Assembly (NCBI GenBank): GCA_964016985.1
Contig: OZ024827.1
Coordinates: 55,306,137-55,370,136 of the forward strand
Source: Anodontia alba
Lineage: Eukaryota; Mollusca; Bivalvia; Lucinida; Lucinidae
Length of the DNA stretch: 64,000 nt
Direction: 5' to 3'
Each line of letters starts with the position of its first letter. The first letter of the stretch is position 1. Position numbers and translations under genes: made by a program. Of this stretch, positions 37,750 to 48,222 are shown one piece after another. The notes beneath the pieces are model-generated. The model saw only the letters and a list, made by a program, of their open reading frames with translations, was not told the DNA's origin and ran no database searches.

Positions 37750-38487
37750 CACACCTCGTAAGGCGTAGCTAAGGTTATGCCTTCAAAATCTTTACGCGAA
37801 CTTCCGGTCATGACTTACGAGACCTCCAAATGTCAACAAACGGGTAAGTTCTCATGCTTTATTGAATTTTAGTCAATTTCATAGACATATTTTGAAAAAT
37901 CGGACAATGCTATTCCCAACAACTTTCATTTCTGCGTCGGAAAAGATAGGTGTGGGCTTCAAAAAGCAAGCTGCTAATTTTTAATTCAATTCACCCGGAG
38001 AAAGGTAGTTCAATATTCCTGTAAGTCATATATTATAAGTCATATTTGGCACAAATATTTCAGTCCCCGGAACAAATGCTGGGCAAATTTAGGATCTAAT
38101 GTATTTCAACGTTGATGTAGATTGCAGTGCGTCTTATTTGATATGCTAAATATGCCCTGATGGCTGAAAATGCCTTCATTTTGCACTGGAAAAAAAAGTC
38201 AAAACAGGAATATCGGACTGCCTTTCTCTGGGTGAAACTAAATTAAAAATCAGCAGCTTTTTTTTTTTTTTCAAGCTCACACCTATCTTTTCTGAGGCAG
38301 AAATGAAAGTTGTTGGGAATAGCATTGTCCGATTTTTCAAAATATGTCTATGAAATTGACTAAAAACAATAAATCAGAACTTACCCGTTTGTTGACATTT
38401 GAAGGTCTCGTAAGTCATGGCCGGAAGTTCGAGTAAAGATTTTGAGTGCACAACTACCAACTACCCCTTACGAGATTACCAGGTGTG
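37750..38487. mobile_element. Foldback element with 5 bp target duplication
   Basis: The ends CACACC and GGTGTG are flanked by TAGAG (37745-37749 and 38488-38492). The arms pair over about 300 bp: CAAAATCTTTAC.CGAACTTC, CATGACTTACGAGACCT, CAAATGTCAACAAACGGGTA and GAAAAATCGGACAATGCTAT all have inverted partners on the right. A central loop of about 130 bp separates them. No coding region. The superfamily is unassigned. Confidence 0.85.
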
Positions 38488-38499
38488 TAGAGAGCGTAA

Positions 38500-38900
38500 G
38501 CAGTGTTGCAGACTTCATTATAAAACCGCGACTCCCATTTTCTATCTTTAATGTTTCCAAAGGCAACCTTTTAGATTTTTATTTATGGCATCATAAAGTC
38601 TCATTAAATGTTCAAAATGGCGGCGCCCGTGACAAAAAATTCAAAATGTTAAAACCGATCACTTCTTATTTATCATCCGATTTTGGGCCAGATTGGAGTC
38701 AAAATACACGATTTGTCAGAATCGATACAAACTAAACTTACAACAAAAGATTGTAACAATTACTTGTTTAAAATATGCCTTTATTGAAGTTATTGAAATT
38801 TTTATGATGTCAAAAGGGGTGTCATTAAAGGATAAATATCAACAAATTGTAAACCAAACACATTTAAGCTCTTAAAGCACCATGCGAAAAAATAAAATCA
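38500..38900 (+). repeat. Dispersed repeat Z (copy 2)
   Basis: CATCATAAAGTCTCATTAAA and CAAAATGGCGGCGCC match 16680 and 46665. The downstream block with CATCCGATTTTGGG..TCAAAATACACGATTTGTCA continues the match. Confidence 0.6.
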
Positions 38901-38932
38901 GGTTCAATACTCTGTACAAATCTATACTGTGC

Positions 38933-38960
<28 letters not shown>
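38933..38960 (+). repeat. Poly-A tract
   Basis: Twenty-eight A residues, following repeat Z and directly before the duplicated segment. Confidence 0.9.
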
Positions 38961-38965
<5 letters not shown>

Positions 38966-38969
38966 TACA

Positions 38970-39440
38970 TTTTGCACACAGAAGTCAGTTTTTGGGGTAG
39001 GGGTATTTGACGTAGTAATTTCATACAAGGTAACTTTAATGCATAAGCAAGATAATAAACGGATAGCATTGTCGTACTAGCAAAAAACACTTGTACATCC
39101 CATAATCAAACCATAATTCATTTCAAAGTAGTTGCGGTCATGGTACCAAAGCCGTATTTTCGAAAAACTTCTGTTTTTTTTATCTACAGTGATATATCAG
39201 GCATTTAAATCATCTTACAGACGACAGTCTTCAGTAAATTATGTCTTTTTCCGAGATCCGGTAGTCACGCGACTATTATTCAGACTATGGCGTAGCAGGT
39301 TCCTAGCGCTATCGAAAGTTAGCTTCAGTAAGTTTCCATGGCGAGTTAATTCGTATTTTCTGGATATTCTAATCTTTATCTCGAAAGATGCGGAGTTTGA
39401 AGCATTATTTTTGACAGATCGTCAAAAGGGCCAGGTATGA
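38970..39440 (+). repeat. Local duplication, copy 1 (empty of insertions)
   Basis: TTTGCACACAGAAGTCAGTT, CCCATAATCAAACCATAATTC, ACAGACGACAGTCTTCAGTA and GATCCGGTAGTCACGCGACT recur in order in copy 2 (39577-40176 and 45078-45210). Copy 1 has uninterrupted AAACCATAATTC (39098-39109) and CCGG (39258-39261). It therefore preserves the pre-insertion state of both sites. Confidence 0.9.
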
Positions 39441-39576
39441 ATTGGGACATATTTGGCCACCTCTTAGAAGTTAGACAAATGGGCTTCTTTTTAGTTTCGT
39501 CCACTCCTCATGCATATCTTAAAAACGAAAACTGGTGATGTTCCTGCATATTGTTTAGAAGTTATTGCAATTTACA

Positions 39577-40176
39577 TTTTGCACACAGTAGTCAGTTTTT
39601 GGGATAGGGGTACGAGTATATTGACGTAGTAATTTCATACAAGGTACCTTTAATACACAAAACAAGCTGATAAACGAATAGCATTGTGGTACTGGCATAA
39701 AACACCAGTCAACAGGAAGTTTGATTTGCAAGGAAAGTAACTCTTAGACTAGTGCTGAACACATAACGCATCCCATAATTAAACCATAATTCCCCCCGCC
39801 GAGGTCGGCAACATTCTTTCGTGGAGATTGATCATGAAATATTTTCTACGGTCATTCTCTCCATTCCGCTGATTCAAGAAGGGCAATTGTCAGTTTCTGG
39901 CGAAAGAATGTGCACAATACTGGTTAACCACTTAGAGGACTAAGCCTGCCCAGTAAATGTGTGGTTAGGTAAACTGACCGCGCTCGACACGACCCCATTG
40001 GATTGACTGGGCCGTAAAACCTCAACACAAACAAACAAACAAACCATAATTCATTTCAAACTAATCTTCGAAAAAATTCTGTTGTTTTTTAAATCTATAA
40101 TGATATACCACGCATTAAAAACTCATATCTCACAGACGACAGTCTTCAATATATTTTTTTTTCTTCCGTGATCCGG
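39577..40176 (+). repeat. Local duplication, copy 2, left part
   Basis: It matches copy 1 but carries a SINE at 39793-40040 and ends at the CCGG flanking the 4.9 kb element. The copy continues at 45078-45210. Confidence 0.88.
39793..40040 (+). mobile_element. SINE, 5'-truncated, with 12 bp target duplication
   Basis: The body matches the SINE at 21641-21929 (GGTCGGCAACATTCTTTCGT, TGATTCAAGAAGGGCA, GGATTGACTGGGCCGTAAAA) and ends in (ACAA)n. The tRNA-like head is missing. AAACCATAATTC flanks it (39781-39792 and 40041-40052), and the paralogous copy 1 has this once. Confidence 0.92.
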
Positions 40177-40385
40177 TGTCAGATAATATTTTGACCCGTA
40201 TAATATTTTGACCCGCGGGTCAGAAAATTGCTATAATATTTTGACCCGCCCCATAGTATATTGACCCACCCCACTATCTTTCTTAAGGAATGATAAACCA
40301 CATATAAAATGGATTCATTTATTAAAAAAGCATTGAAAATAATGTTCTGACAGTAATCCACTCACTTTTTTTTAGAGAGGGTTGG
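40177..40385 (+). repeat. Left long terminal inverted repeat
   Basis: It pairs with about 44868-45077. It includes TATCTTTCTTAAGGAATGAT and the terminal core ATAATATTTTGACCCG in several copies. Confidence 0.8.
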
Positions 40386-42136
40386 GGTTGGGGGTGGGGG
40401 GTCAAAATATTATACCATAATATACTGACCCGCCCCTTTATTTGACCAGGCAATCATAATAGATTGCTAGAAATAATGCAAAATGGTTCATTTTAACATG
40501 AAAACCTAAATAAAAACATTGAAATAAGATGACGTCCTATTTGACTTTTCAAGGGGTGAGGGAGGTGGGGGGGGTCAAAATATTATACCGTAATATATTG
40601 ACCCACCCTTGGATTTCAACAGGATATAAATGATCCCTTTAAATATTGTGAAATGTTTTCTTTTATCATGTAAACCTAAAAAAAAGCATTTTAATAAAAT
40701 GACGACCAATTTGATTTTTTATGGGGTAGGAGTGGGGTAGGTGGGGTGGGGGGTCAAAATATTATACCATAATATATTGACCCGCCCAACACTCTGACCA
40801 GGCAATCATAATAGATTGCTAGAAGTAACGTAAAATGGTTCCTGTTATCATGAAAACCTCTAAAGAAGCATTTTCATCAAATGACGTCCTATTTGACTTT
40901 TTAAGGGGTAGGAGAAGGGGTGATGGGGGGCGGGTAAAATATTATACCATAATATATTGACCCACCCTTGGATTTCAACAGGCAATCATAAATGATCCCT
41001 TTAAATAATATGAAATGTTTTCTTTTATCATGTAAACCGAAAAAAAAGCATTTTAATAAAATGATGACCAATTTGATTTTTTATGGGGTAGAAGCGGGGG
41101 TGGTGGTGGGGGGGTCAAAATATTATACCGTGACTTTGACCAGGCAAAAATAATAGATTGCTAGAAGAAATGTAAATGGTTCCTGTTATCATGAAAACCT
41201 CCGAAGAAGCATTTTCATCAAATGACGTCCTATTTGACTTTTTAAGGGGTAGGAGAGGGGAGATGGGGTGGGGGGTCAAAATATTATACCATAATATACC
41301 CACCCTTGGATTTCAACAGGGTATCATTAATGATCCCTTTAAAAATTGTAAAATATTTTCTTTTATCATGTAAACCTAAAAAAAGCATTTTAATAAAATG
41401 ATGACCAATTTGATTTTTATGTGTGGGGGGGGGGTCAAAGTCAAAATATTATACCATAATATAATGACCCGCCCATGACTTTGACCAGGCAATCATAACA
41501 GATTGCTAGAAGTAATGTAAAATGTTTCCGGTTATCACGAAAACCTCCAAAGAAGCGTTTTCATCAAAGGACGTCCTATTTGACTTTTTAAGGGGTAGAA
41601 GAGGGGAGGTGGGGGGGTCAAAATATTATACCATAATATATTGACCTACCCTTGGACTTCAAAAGGATATAATAAATGATCCCTTTAAATAATGTGAAAT
41701 GTTTTCTTTTATCATGTAAACCCAAAATAAAAGCATTTTAATTAAATGACGACCAATTTGATTTTTTATGTGGTAGGCGTGAGGGGGGAGGGGGGAGGGG
41801 GGTCAAAATATTATACCATAATATATTGACCCGCCCATGACTGACCAGGCAATCATAATAGATTGCTAAAAGTAATGTAAAAATGGTTCCTGTTATCATG
41901 AAATCCTCTAAAAAAGCATTTTCATCAAAGGACGTCCTACTTGACTTTTTAAGGGGTAGGAGGGGAGGGGGGGGGAGGGGTTCAAAATATTATACCATAA
42001 TATATTGACCCACCCTTGGATTTCAACAGGCAATCATAAATGATCCCTTTAAATACAATGTAATGTGAAATGTTTTCTTTAATCATGTAAACATAAAAAA
42101 GCATTTTAATAAAATGACGACCAATTTGATTTTTTA

Positions 42137-42921
42137 GTTTAAACTTTCATTTTATTTGTATACATATAACATTACAATTGACAACGAGACATGACAAAAC
42201 ATCAATACATACTAATGGGATCCAGAAGAAAGACGTTTGACATTCTTTTTTAAATCTGTATCCAAGACCATAACACATATCAGTACAACTAATTTGTGAT
42301 TTGAGACGATATGACAAACGTCAACAAAGAAGTATGTGGTATCAATAAATTCTTTGAAAAGTAATGAATGTAACCTATTTCAACAAAATGTCAAGAAATA
42401 GATATGAAACTATGATATGTTTGAGTATATTATTGTCTCCAAGGGGGGAAGAGGTGGAGGAAGATATACAATGTACTTTATAAATACTAGGTCCGATCGC
42501 GACAAATTAAAACAAGCTAGCCGTCAATATCAAATATAAATGTATTGATTTGGGATATTTATTTGAGGTCACTGTGAGGTAGTTACTAAAAGTAGCAAGG
42601 AACCTTATAGATTAATATTCGATTATTGAAAGCGTTTAGACTTCAGTATGAAATCATGTACCGCTAAGAAAATAGTTTTATTTTCTTCTAATGATAGAGA
42701 CAGATCTCCATCCAACAATACATCTAGAGTAGGGTTGCATTTTTCCGACACGGTAGTCAATAATTCCCGCCTGAGGTCTGTATACTGATCACATACTAAC
42801 AAGAAATGGTGATTGTCTTTCACAGAACCGCATGCACATCTTGGGCGATCTATAAGAGTTTTAGAAAACAAATGTTGGCGAAGAGAGCTGCATTTAGTTC
42901 TAAGTCTAGCGTGATAAATCT
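42137..42921 (-). mobile_element. 5'-truncated non-LTR retrotransposon with 18 bp target duplication
   Basis: GACCAATTTGATTTTTTA is present at 42119-42136 and 42922-42939, bracketing 785 bp unrelated to the array. On the minus strand this insert ends in ACAAATAAAATGAAAG, with a polyadenylation-like AATAAA at the 3' end. The 5' part was lost on insertion, which is typical of target-primed reverse transcription. Confidence 0.93.
42623..42921 (-). pseudogene. C-terminal end of a non-LTR reverse transcriptase ORF
   Basis: The open frame enters from the truncation point and reads IYHARLRTKCSSLRQHLFSK, then RCACGSVKDNHHFLLVCDQY and a terminal KSKRFQ-stop. CxCG..K..HHFLLxCxxY is the zinc-knuckle-like motif found after the reverse transcriptase domain in many non-LTR elements. 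The catalytic domain itself is absent. The frame is undamaged, so the insertion may be young. Confidence 0.85.
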
Positions 42922-43480
42922 GACCAATTTGATTTTTTATGGGGTAGGAGTGGGGTGAGGGGGGGGGGTCAAAATATCAAATATTATACCATAATATAAT
43001 AACCCACCCAGGACTTTGACCAGGCAATCATTATGGATTGCTAGAAGTAATGTAAAAAGGTACATGTTATCATGAAAAGCTCCAAAGAAGCCTTTTCATC
43101 AAATGACGTCCTATTTGACTTTTTAGGAGAGTTGGGGTGGGGTGGGGTGTCAAAATATTATACCATAATATATTGACCCACCCTTGGATTTCAACAGGCA
43201 ATCATAAATGATCCCTTTAAATAATATGAAATGTTTTCTTTTATCATGTAAACTTACAGCATTTTCATTAAATGACGACCAATGTGATTTTTTATGGGGT
43301 AGGAGGGGGTGGGGGTCAAAATATTATACCATAATATATTGACCCGCCCATGACTTTGACCAGGCAATCATAATAGATTGCTAGAAGTAATGTAAAATGG
43401 TTCCTGTTATCATGATAACCTCTAAAAAGCATGTTCATCAAATGACGTCCTATTTGACTTTTTAAGGGGTAGGAGAGGTT

Positions 43481-44532
43481 TTATGGTAAAAGGATCTATT
43501 TCACATTATTTCTAGCAATGTCATATGATTGCCAGGTCAAAATCAGGGATGGGTCAATATATTATAGTATAACATTTTGACCCCCGCACCCTCCTCTCCT
43601 CAGCCAACCCCACATCAAAAAGTCAAAGGGGATGTCATCCATGATAATGCATTTTTCAATTCTTCATAATAAAAGGATCTATATCACATTATTTTCAGCG
43701 AACAATATATTATGGTATAATATTTTGACCCCCCCCCCCCCCTCCCCCACCTCCTACCCCTCAAAAAGACAAATAGGACGGCATTTTATTAATTGTTTTT
43801 CTTTTTTAGGTTTTCATGTTACAAATCAACCATTTTACAGTATTTTCAGCAATGTGTTAATGTGTTATGATTGCCAAGTCAGAGTCAGGGGTGGGTCAAT
43901 ATATTATGGTATAATATTCTGACCCTCCCCCCCCCCGCCCACCCCCTCCTTAGCCAAACCCCACATCAAAAACTCAAATGCATTCTTCAAGTCTTCATGA
44001 TAAAATGAACAATTTCACATTATTTACAGCGATCATTTATGATTGCCTGTTCAAATCCAGGGGCAGGTCAATATATTATGGTATAATATTTTGACCCCCC
44101 CCCCCCCATCCCCCTCCCATCCCTCAAAAATTGAAATAGGACGTCATTTTTTTTAATTTTTTTTTTAGGTTTCATGGTAAAAGGAACTATCACACATAAT
44201 TTCTAGCAATGTATTATGATTGCCTAGTCAAGGTCAGGGGCGGGTCAATATATAAATGGTATAATATTTTGAACCCATTCCCACCCCACCCACCCCCCAC
44301 CCCCTCATCCCATACCTCAAAAATTAAAATAGGACGTCATTTTATGAAAATGTTTTGTTTGTTTTTTTTTTAAGTTTCACGGTAAAAGGAACTATTACAC
44401 ATTATTTCTAGCAATGTATTATGCTTGCCTAGTTAAGGTCAGGGGCGGGTCAATAATATATTATGGTATAATATTTTGACCCCCCACCTCCCATCCCCCA
44501 AAGATTGAAATAGGACGTCATTTTATGAAAAT

Positions 44533-44567
<35 letters not shown>

Positions 44568-44867
44568 GTTTCATTGTAAAAGGGACTATTACACATTATT
44601 ATTATGATTGCCTAGTCAAGGTCAGGGGCGGGTCAATATATTATGGTACCCCTCAAGAATTGAAATATGACGTCATTTTATGAAAATGTTTTTTTGTTGT
44701 TAATTTTTTAGGTTTCATGGTGAAAGGAACTATTACACATTATTTCTAGCAATGTATTATGATTGCCTAATCATGTCAGGGGCGGGTCAATATATTACGG
44801 TATAATATTTCGCCCCCCCCCCCCACCCCCCCCCCCCCCAACCCTAAACCCTCCCTCAAAAATTAAA
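43481..44867 (-). repeat. Right arm: inverted tandem units
   Basis: About seven or eight units in the opposite orientation (ATGGTATAATATTTTGACCC then C runs, GGACGTCATTTTATGAAAAT, TTTCATGGTAAAAGGAACTA). Nearly all are A-type; one clear B-like unit is at about 44030. T runs of up to about 30 are inserted in some units (44533-44565). Confidence 0.85.
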
Positions 44868-45077
44868 GTGGATGGATTATTTTCCGAACATTATTTTTAA
44901 TGCTATTTTAATAAATGAATCCATTCTACATGTGTTACATCATTCCTTAAGAAAGATAGGCGGGCGGGTCAAAATATTATGGGGCGGTTCAAAATATTAC
45001 AGTAATATATTGACCCGCGGGTTATAATATTATGACCCGTGGGTCAATTTTTAGGCGGGTCAAAATATTATATGACA
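44868..45077 (-). repeat. Right long terminal inverted repeat
   Basis: The inverse of 40177-40385, with scattered mismatches. It ends ATATTATATGACA at 45077. Confidence 0.8.
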
Positions 45078-45081
45078 CCGG

Positions 45082-45210
45082 TAGTCACGCGACTATTATT
45101 CAGACTATGGCGAAGCAGGTTACTAGCGCTATCGAAAGTAAGCTTCAGTAAGCTCCTATTATATGGCGAGTTAATTCGTTTTTTTCTGGATATTCTAATT
45201 TTTATCTTGA
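45082..45210 (+). repeat. Local duplication, copy 2, right part
   Basis: GTAGTCACGCGACTATTATTCAGACTATGG is continuous with copy 1 at 39262. It extends to the ATTCTAATTTTTATCT block. Confidence 0.9.
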
Positions 45211-46075
45211 ATGAAATAAAAATAAAATGAATAAATTATCATTCCAGGATAGGTTAACCATCCTGAATGCGCATAAAAAACGGGATGAGAAATTCATGAA
45301 GTGGAAATATATCCCTCTATATTCTGTCTGCAGATAAATTTAAAACAATTATAGGCCTACCTGTTTACCTATTATTTGATGATCTAAACACATTTTACTT
45401 GAATCGTCAGCTTATTCCTTCAAAAATGGCAACTTTCCTCGCAATTTGACTTGTCGAAATGGGGTGATTTAATCCATATAATTTCAGAAGCGTGTCCCAT
45501 ATTCTTATGGGGCGGCAAAATGGGTGCGAGGTACCGTTCTGTCGGATGCAAAAGCACGCATTTAAAAGGCAATCGTCCTAATTTATGCTTTTATATTATT
45601 AAAATGGAGAATTAGGGATGCGTGGGGTTGTGTGGGTCAGAAATTATGTAAGAAAGTTCATGTAATGCGAGAGATCACACTTGACCTTGCCGAGTAAAAG
45701 TTGCTGGTGCATCTGCGCAGTTTGACCAAGTCAATATTCGCCAATAGAATCATTAAGATTCAAATATTTATGTAATTAACTTGTGTAGACTCTGACCAGA
45801 CTGTGGAGATGCTCTGAACCGAATCTACACTGGTTGCATATATAATAAGGTCTAGTCATTTTCTGTTTTAAAAGGCTTGTTATTACAAAGAAAGAAAGAT
45901 GGAATGCTACATGTATACATGTCAGTCTTTGAAAAAAACGGCCCTGTTGTACGACAACGCGAATCACCCCTGCCCTCTCCCCGCTCCCCCACCATAGTCT
46001 GCGCACCTAAAAAATCGGACATGGTTTCCCCAATTTAGAAACAATTCTGATCATTTAATTTTGATGCACAGAATT
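45211..46075. other. Intronic sequence, nothing recognised
   Basis: No repeat landmark or exon seen. Confidence 0.4.
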
Positions 46076-46135
46076 TTATCCGCATCTTTGTTGATTTCCT
46101 ATACATGTATAGGAAATCAACGAAGATGCGGATAA
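46076..46135. repeat. 60 bp near-perfect palindrome
   Basis: The left half TTATCCGCATCTTTGTTGAT.. through CTATACA meets its inverse TGTATAG.. with no spacer. Only one of 30 pairs mismatches. Confidence 0.95.
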
Positions 46136-46235
46136 GCCATGGGCCGTAGGGAGGGCGTGGGAGGGGGCAGTGGAGGCAGGTTCTAATTTGCACAAAAAAT
46201 CTCGTTTATTTGAATAATACAGGTATAGATATGAC

Positions 46236-46236
46236 T

Positions 46237-46291
<55 letters not shown>

Positions 46292-46321
46292 TTTTTGATA
46301 TATATATATAGCAAACTTAGG

Positions 46322-46402
<81 letters not shown>
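46236..46402 (+). repeat. Two (CT)n microsatellites
   Basis: CT runs at 46236-46284 and 46324-46402 are separated by a GTTTTATTTTTGATATATAT spacer. Confidence 0.97.
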
Positions 46403-46405
<3 letters not shown>

Positions 46406-46639
46406 GTGTGTGTTCCCGCATGAGAAAAATTATCTTCGGAGTATGCAGATCCAGAACAGCCAGCGAAACCGCACAATCTGATAGGGTTTTTTGCATTTTC
46501 GCAGTATCAAATGATTCTGTAAACATACAGCAAGGGCTCTGAACAGACTGCTAATGCGTAGGATGTCTGCTTATGCTCAGAAGGTACATTTTCTCATGCC
46601 AGGTCAAATATACTGCCTATTTTCATAGGTTTTGCATAT

Positions 46640-46790
46640 TTAATTAAGGCTTAATGGCATCATAAAGCCTCGTTAAATATTCAAAATGGCGAGACCAATA
46701 AAAAGCAGATTTGATACTTATTTTTCATCTGAATTCGATCAAATTTGCATCAAAGTGCACATTTTATCAAAATCTTGCATTGATAGTTCG
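46640..46790 (+). repeat. Dispersed repeat Z (copy 3)
   Basis: GGCATCATAAAGCCTCGTTA and TTCAAAATGGCGAGACC, then GATCAAATTTGCATCAAAGT, as in copies 1 and 2. Confidence 0.6.
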
Positions 46791-48117
46791 GTAACATATC
46801 CTTTTTCATAATGTGGACCCATAGGGTATTGCAGCCTGCTATTTACGTTAACCATCTGCAATTTGTTAATAATAATTTTAAAAGTGTGAAATGAAAAGAA
46901 TGCTTTATCCCATCTATATATAATAACGATGATATAATCTGTAAATTCAATGTATCTAAAACAAATGCAGGCTTTTAAAAATAGTCATCGATGGCGTGTT
47001 ATGTACGTTTTAGAATACCCTATGAAATCATAACAATTGCTATTGCCAGGCTGCATATCGAGAATTCTTATTTGTGTCAGTATTTTCCGAGTAGTAAATT
47101 CAATTTCTCTTTTTGGCAAAATAGATTTGATATTTCTTTCTTTCATATTTTGTCCGTGACATATACTCGAACGCAAAAAATAACGCATATTCGGTTCGAT
47201 TTGGTATTTTATGGAAAAATTGAAATATTCTGGTATAGACAAAATATGGAATGCATTATTGATGCATTGAGTACGCTTTGTTGCAAAATTGTTGAAATTG
47301 TATTCATGCGTAACGAACGCGTAAACAACAGAGGGCTCAAAATCAAAAGTCGCAGTTTCTGGTAGGTTAATTCACCGTGTCTCTAGCTCCGAAAGTAGTG
47401 CAGACTTTATTAGCACAATGAATTATGTTTCAAAAACATTATCAGGAATTTTCAGCATCGCTAACTCGTCATAAACTTAGTAATATCCTTTCGTGCAAAT
47501 GCTACAATGCAAGTTATGTTCTTGACAGTATGAGAGAATCTTGTGTAATGTGCCGTAAAAGGAGTTCCAGTCGCAATCAAATTAAGTAGGCTAATAAAGC
47601 GATGTATGTGCTTAAAAATAATGCAAACACGACATATACTTTGGAGTGCTAGATTCGTGAAGCCACTGAACAGAATTAGATAAAATTCATATATATGCAT
47701 CTTTATCATGAAGTGCAGTCTACGTATAGTGCTTTGGAAGACAAGATTTTGCCATTAAAAACCTTTTTATTAGCCTTTAATGTGCAAATACTAAACTGGA
47801 AGAGAGCAAAACTCAGACAAATTTTAACTTAAAACTTGTTTTAAATGGTTCGTTTGACCATAACCTTACTTTTTATTGTGCCCTAAGTACCATGCTTTTC
47901 TAACAAGTTATAATTTAGACGATTTTCAAAAAAACTGAAAAAAACTTCCGAAAATACAAATTTTTGCATGTGCAATGAAACTGCTTCAGATCCAAATTTT
48001 CTAATGTTTTGCACCGTTTTCGTGTTTGTTACATTTTGATGAACTCGCATGCAGCAAAATCGAAATGAAAATTGGGTTCTTGACACAAGAGTTTTGTTAT
48101 TTTAGTGTTTTTTTGTG
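46791..48117. other. Intronic sequence, nothing recognised
   Basis: A 124-codon open frame on the plus strand at 46991-47365 is unlike any protein I recognise and has no splice or codon-bias support. Confidence 0.4.
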
Positions 48118-48222
48118 TGTGTGCTTTTTTTTTTTTTTTTTTTTTTTTTTTTGTTTGTTTGTTTGTTGTTGTTTTTTTTGTTTTTTTTTTTTTTGTTTTT
48201 TTTGTTGTTGTTTTTTTTTTGA
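48118..48222 (+). repeat. T-rich low-complexity tract
   Basis: T runs of up to about 29 are separated by single G or GTTTG spacers over 100 bp. Confidence 0.95.

Larger units (their letters stand above)
40386..43480 (+). repeat. Left arm: alternating A/B tandem units
   Basis: A units (CCAGGCAATCATAATAGATT, CATCAAATGACGTCCTATTT) and B units (GGATTTCAACAGG, GATCCCTTTAAATAATATGA, GACGACCAATTTGATTTTTT) alternate for about 6.5 dimers of 340-370 bp. A units begin near 40446, 40798, 41150, 41487, 41845, 43019 and 43360. Each unit ends with a G-rich run and GGGTCAAAATATTATACCAT followed by AATATATTGACCC. Confidence 0.88.
40177..45077. mobile_element. Ginger1-like non-autonomous element with inverted tandem array
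   Basis: The element starts TGTCAGATAATATTTTGACC and ends with the inverse of TGTCATATAATATTTTGACC. It is flanked by CCGG (40173-40176 and 45078-45081). The paralogue at 39258 has a single CCGG. The inverted termini extend about 200 bp: TATCTTTCTTAAGGAATGAT and ATGGATTCATTTATTAAAA near the left end are matched in reverse near the right. CCGG-specific duplication, TG..CA ends and 40-270 bp termini are reported for Ginger1 DNA transposons (established knowledge). The interior has no integrase-like gene. It is an array, plus strand to about 43480 and inverted after that. A truncated non-LTR element sits in it at 42137-42921. Confidence 0.8.

Noticed and set aside
40177..45077. Interpretation as a CRISPR-like or satellite array
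   Set aside because: Units are long, inverted halfway and bounded by inverted termini with a target duplication. It is a mobile element, not a spacer array or open-ended satellite.
46991..47365. 124-codon plus-strand open frame
   Set aside because: AT-rich, with no recognisable domain and no splice context. Treated as chance.
48118..48222. Open frame rich in Phe/Val on the plus strand and Lys/Thr on the minus strand
   Set aside because: Translation of a T-rich low-complexity tract.
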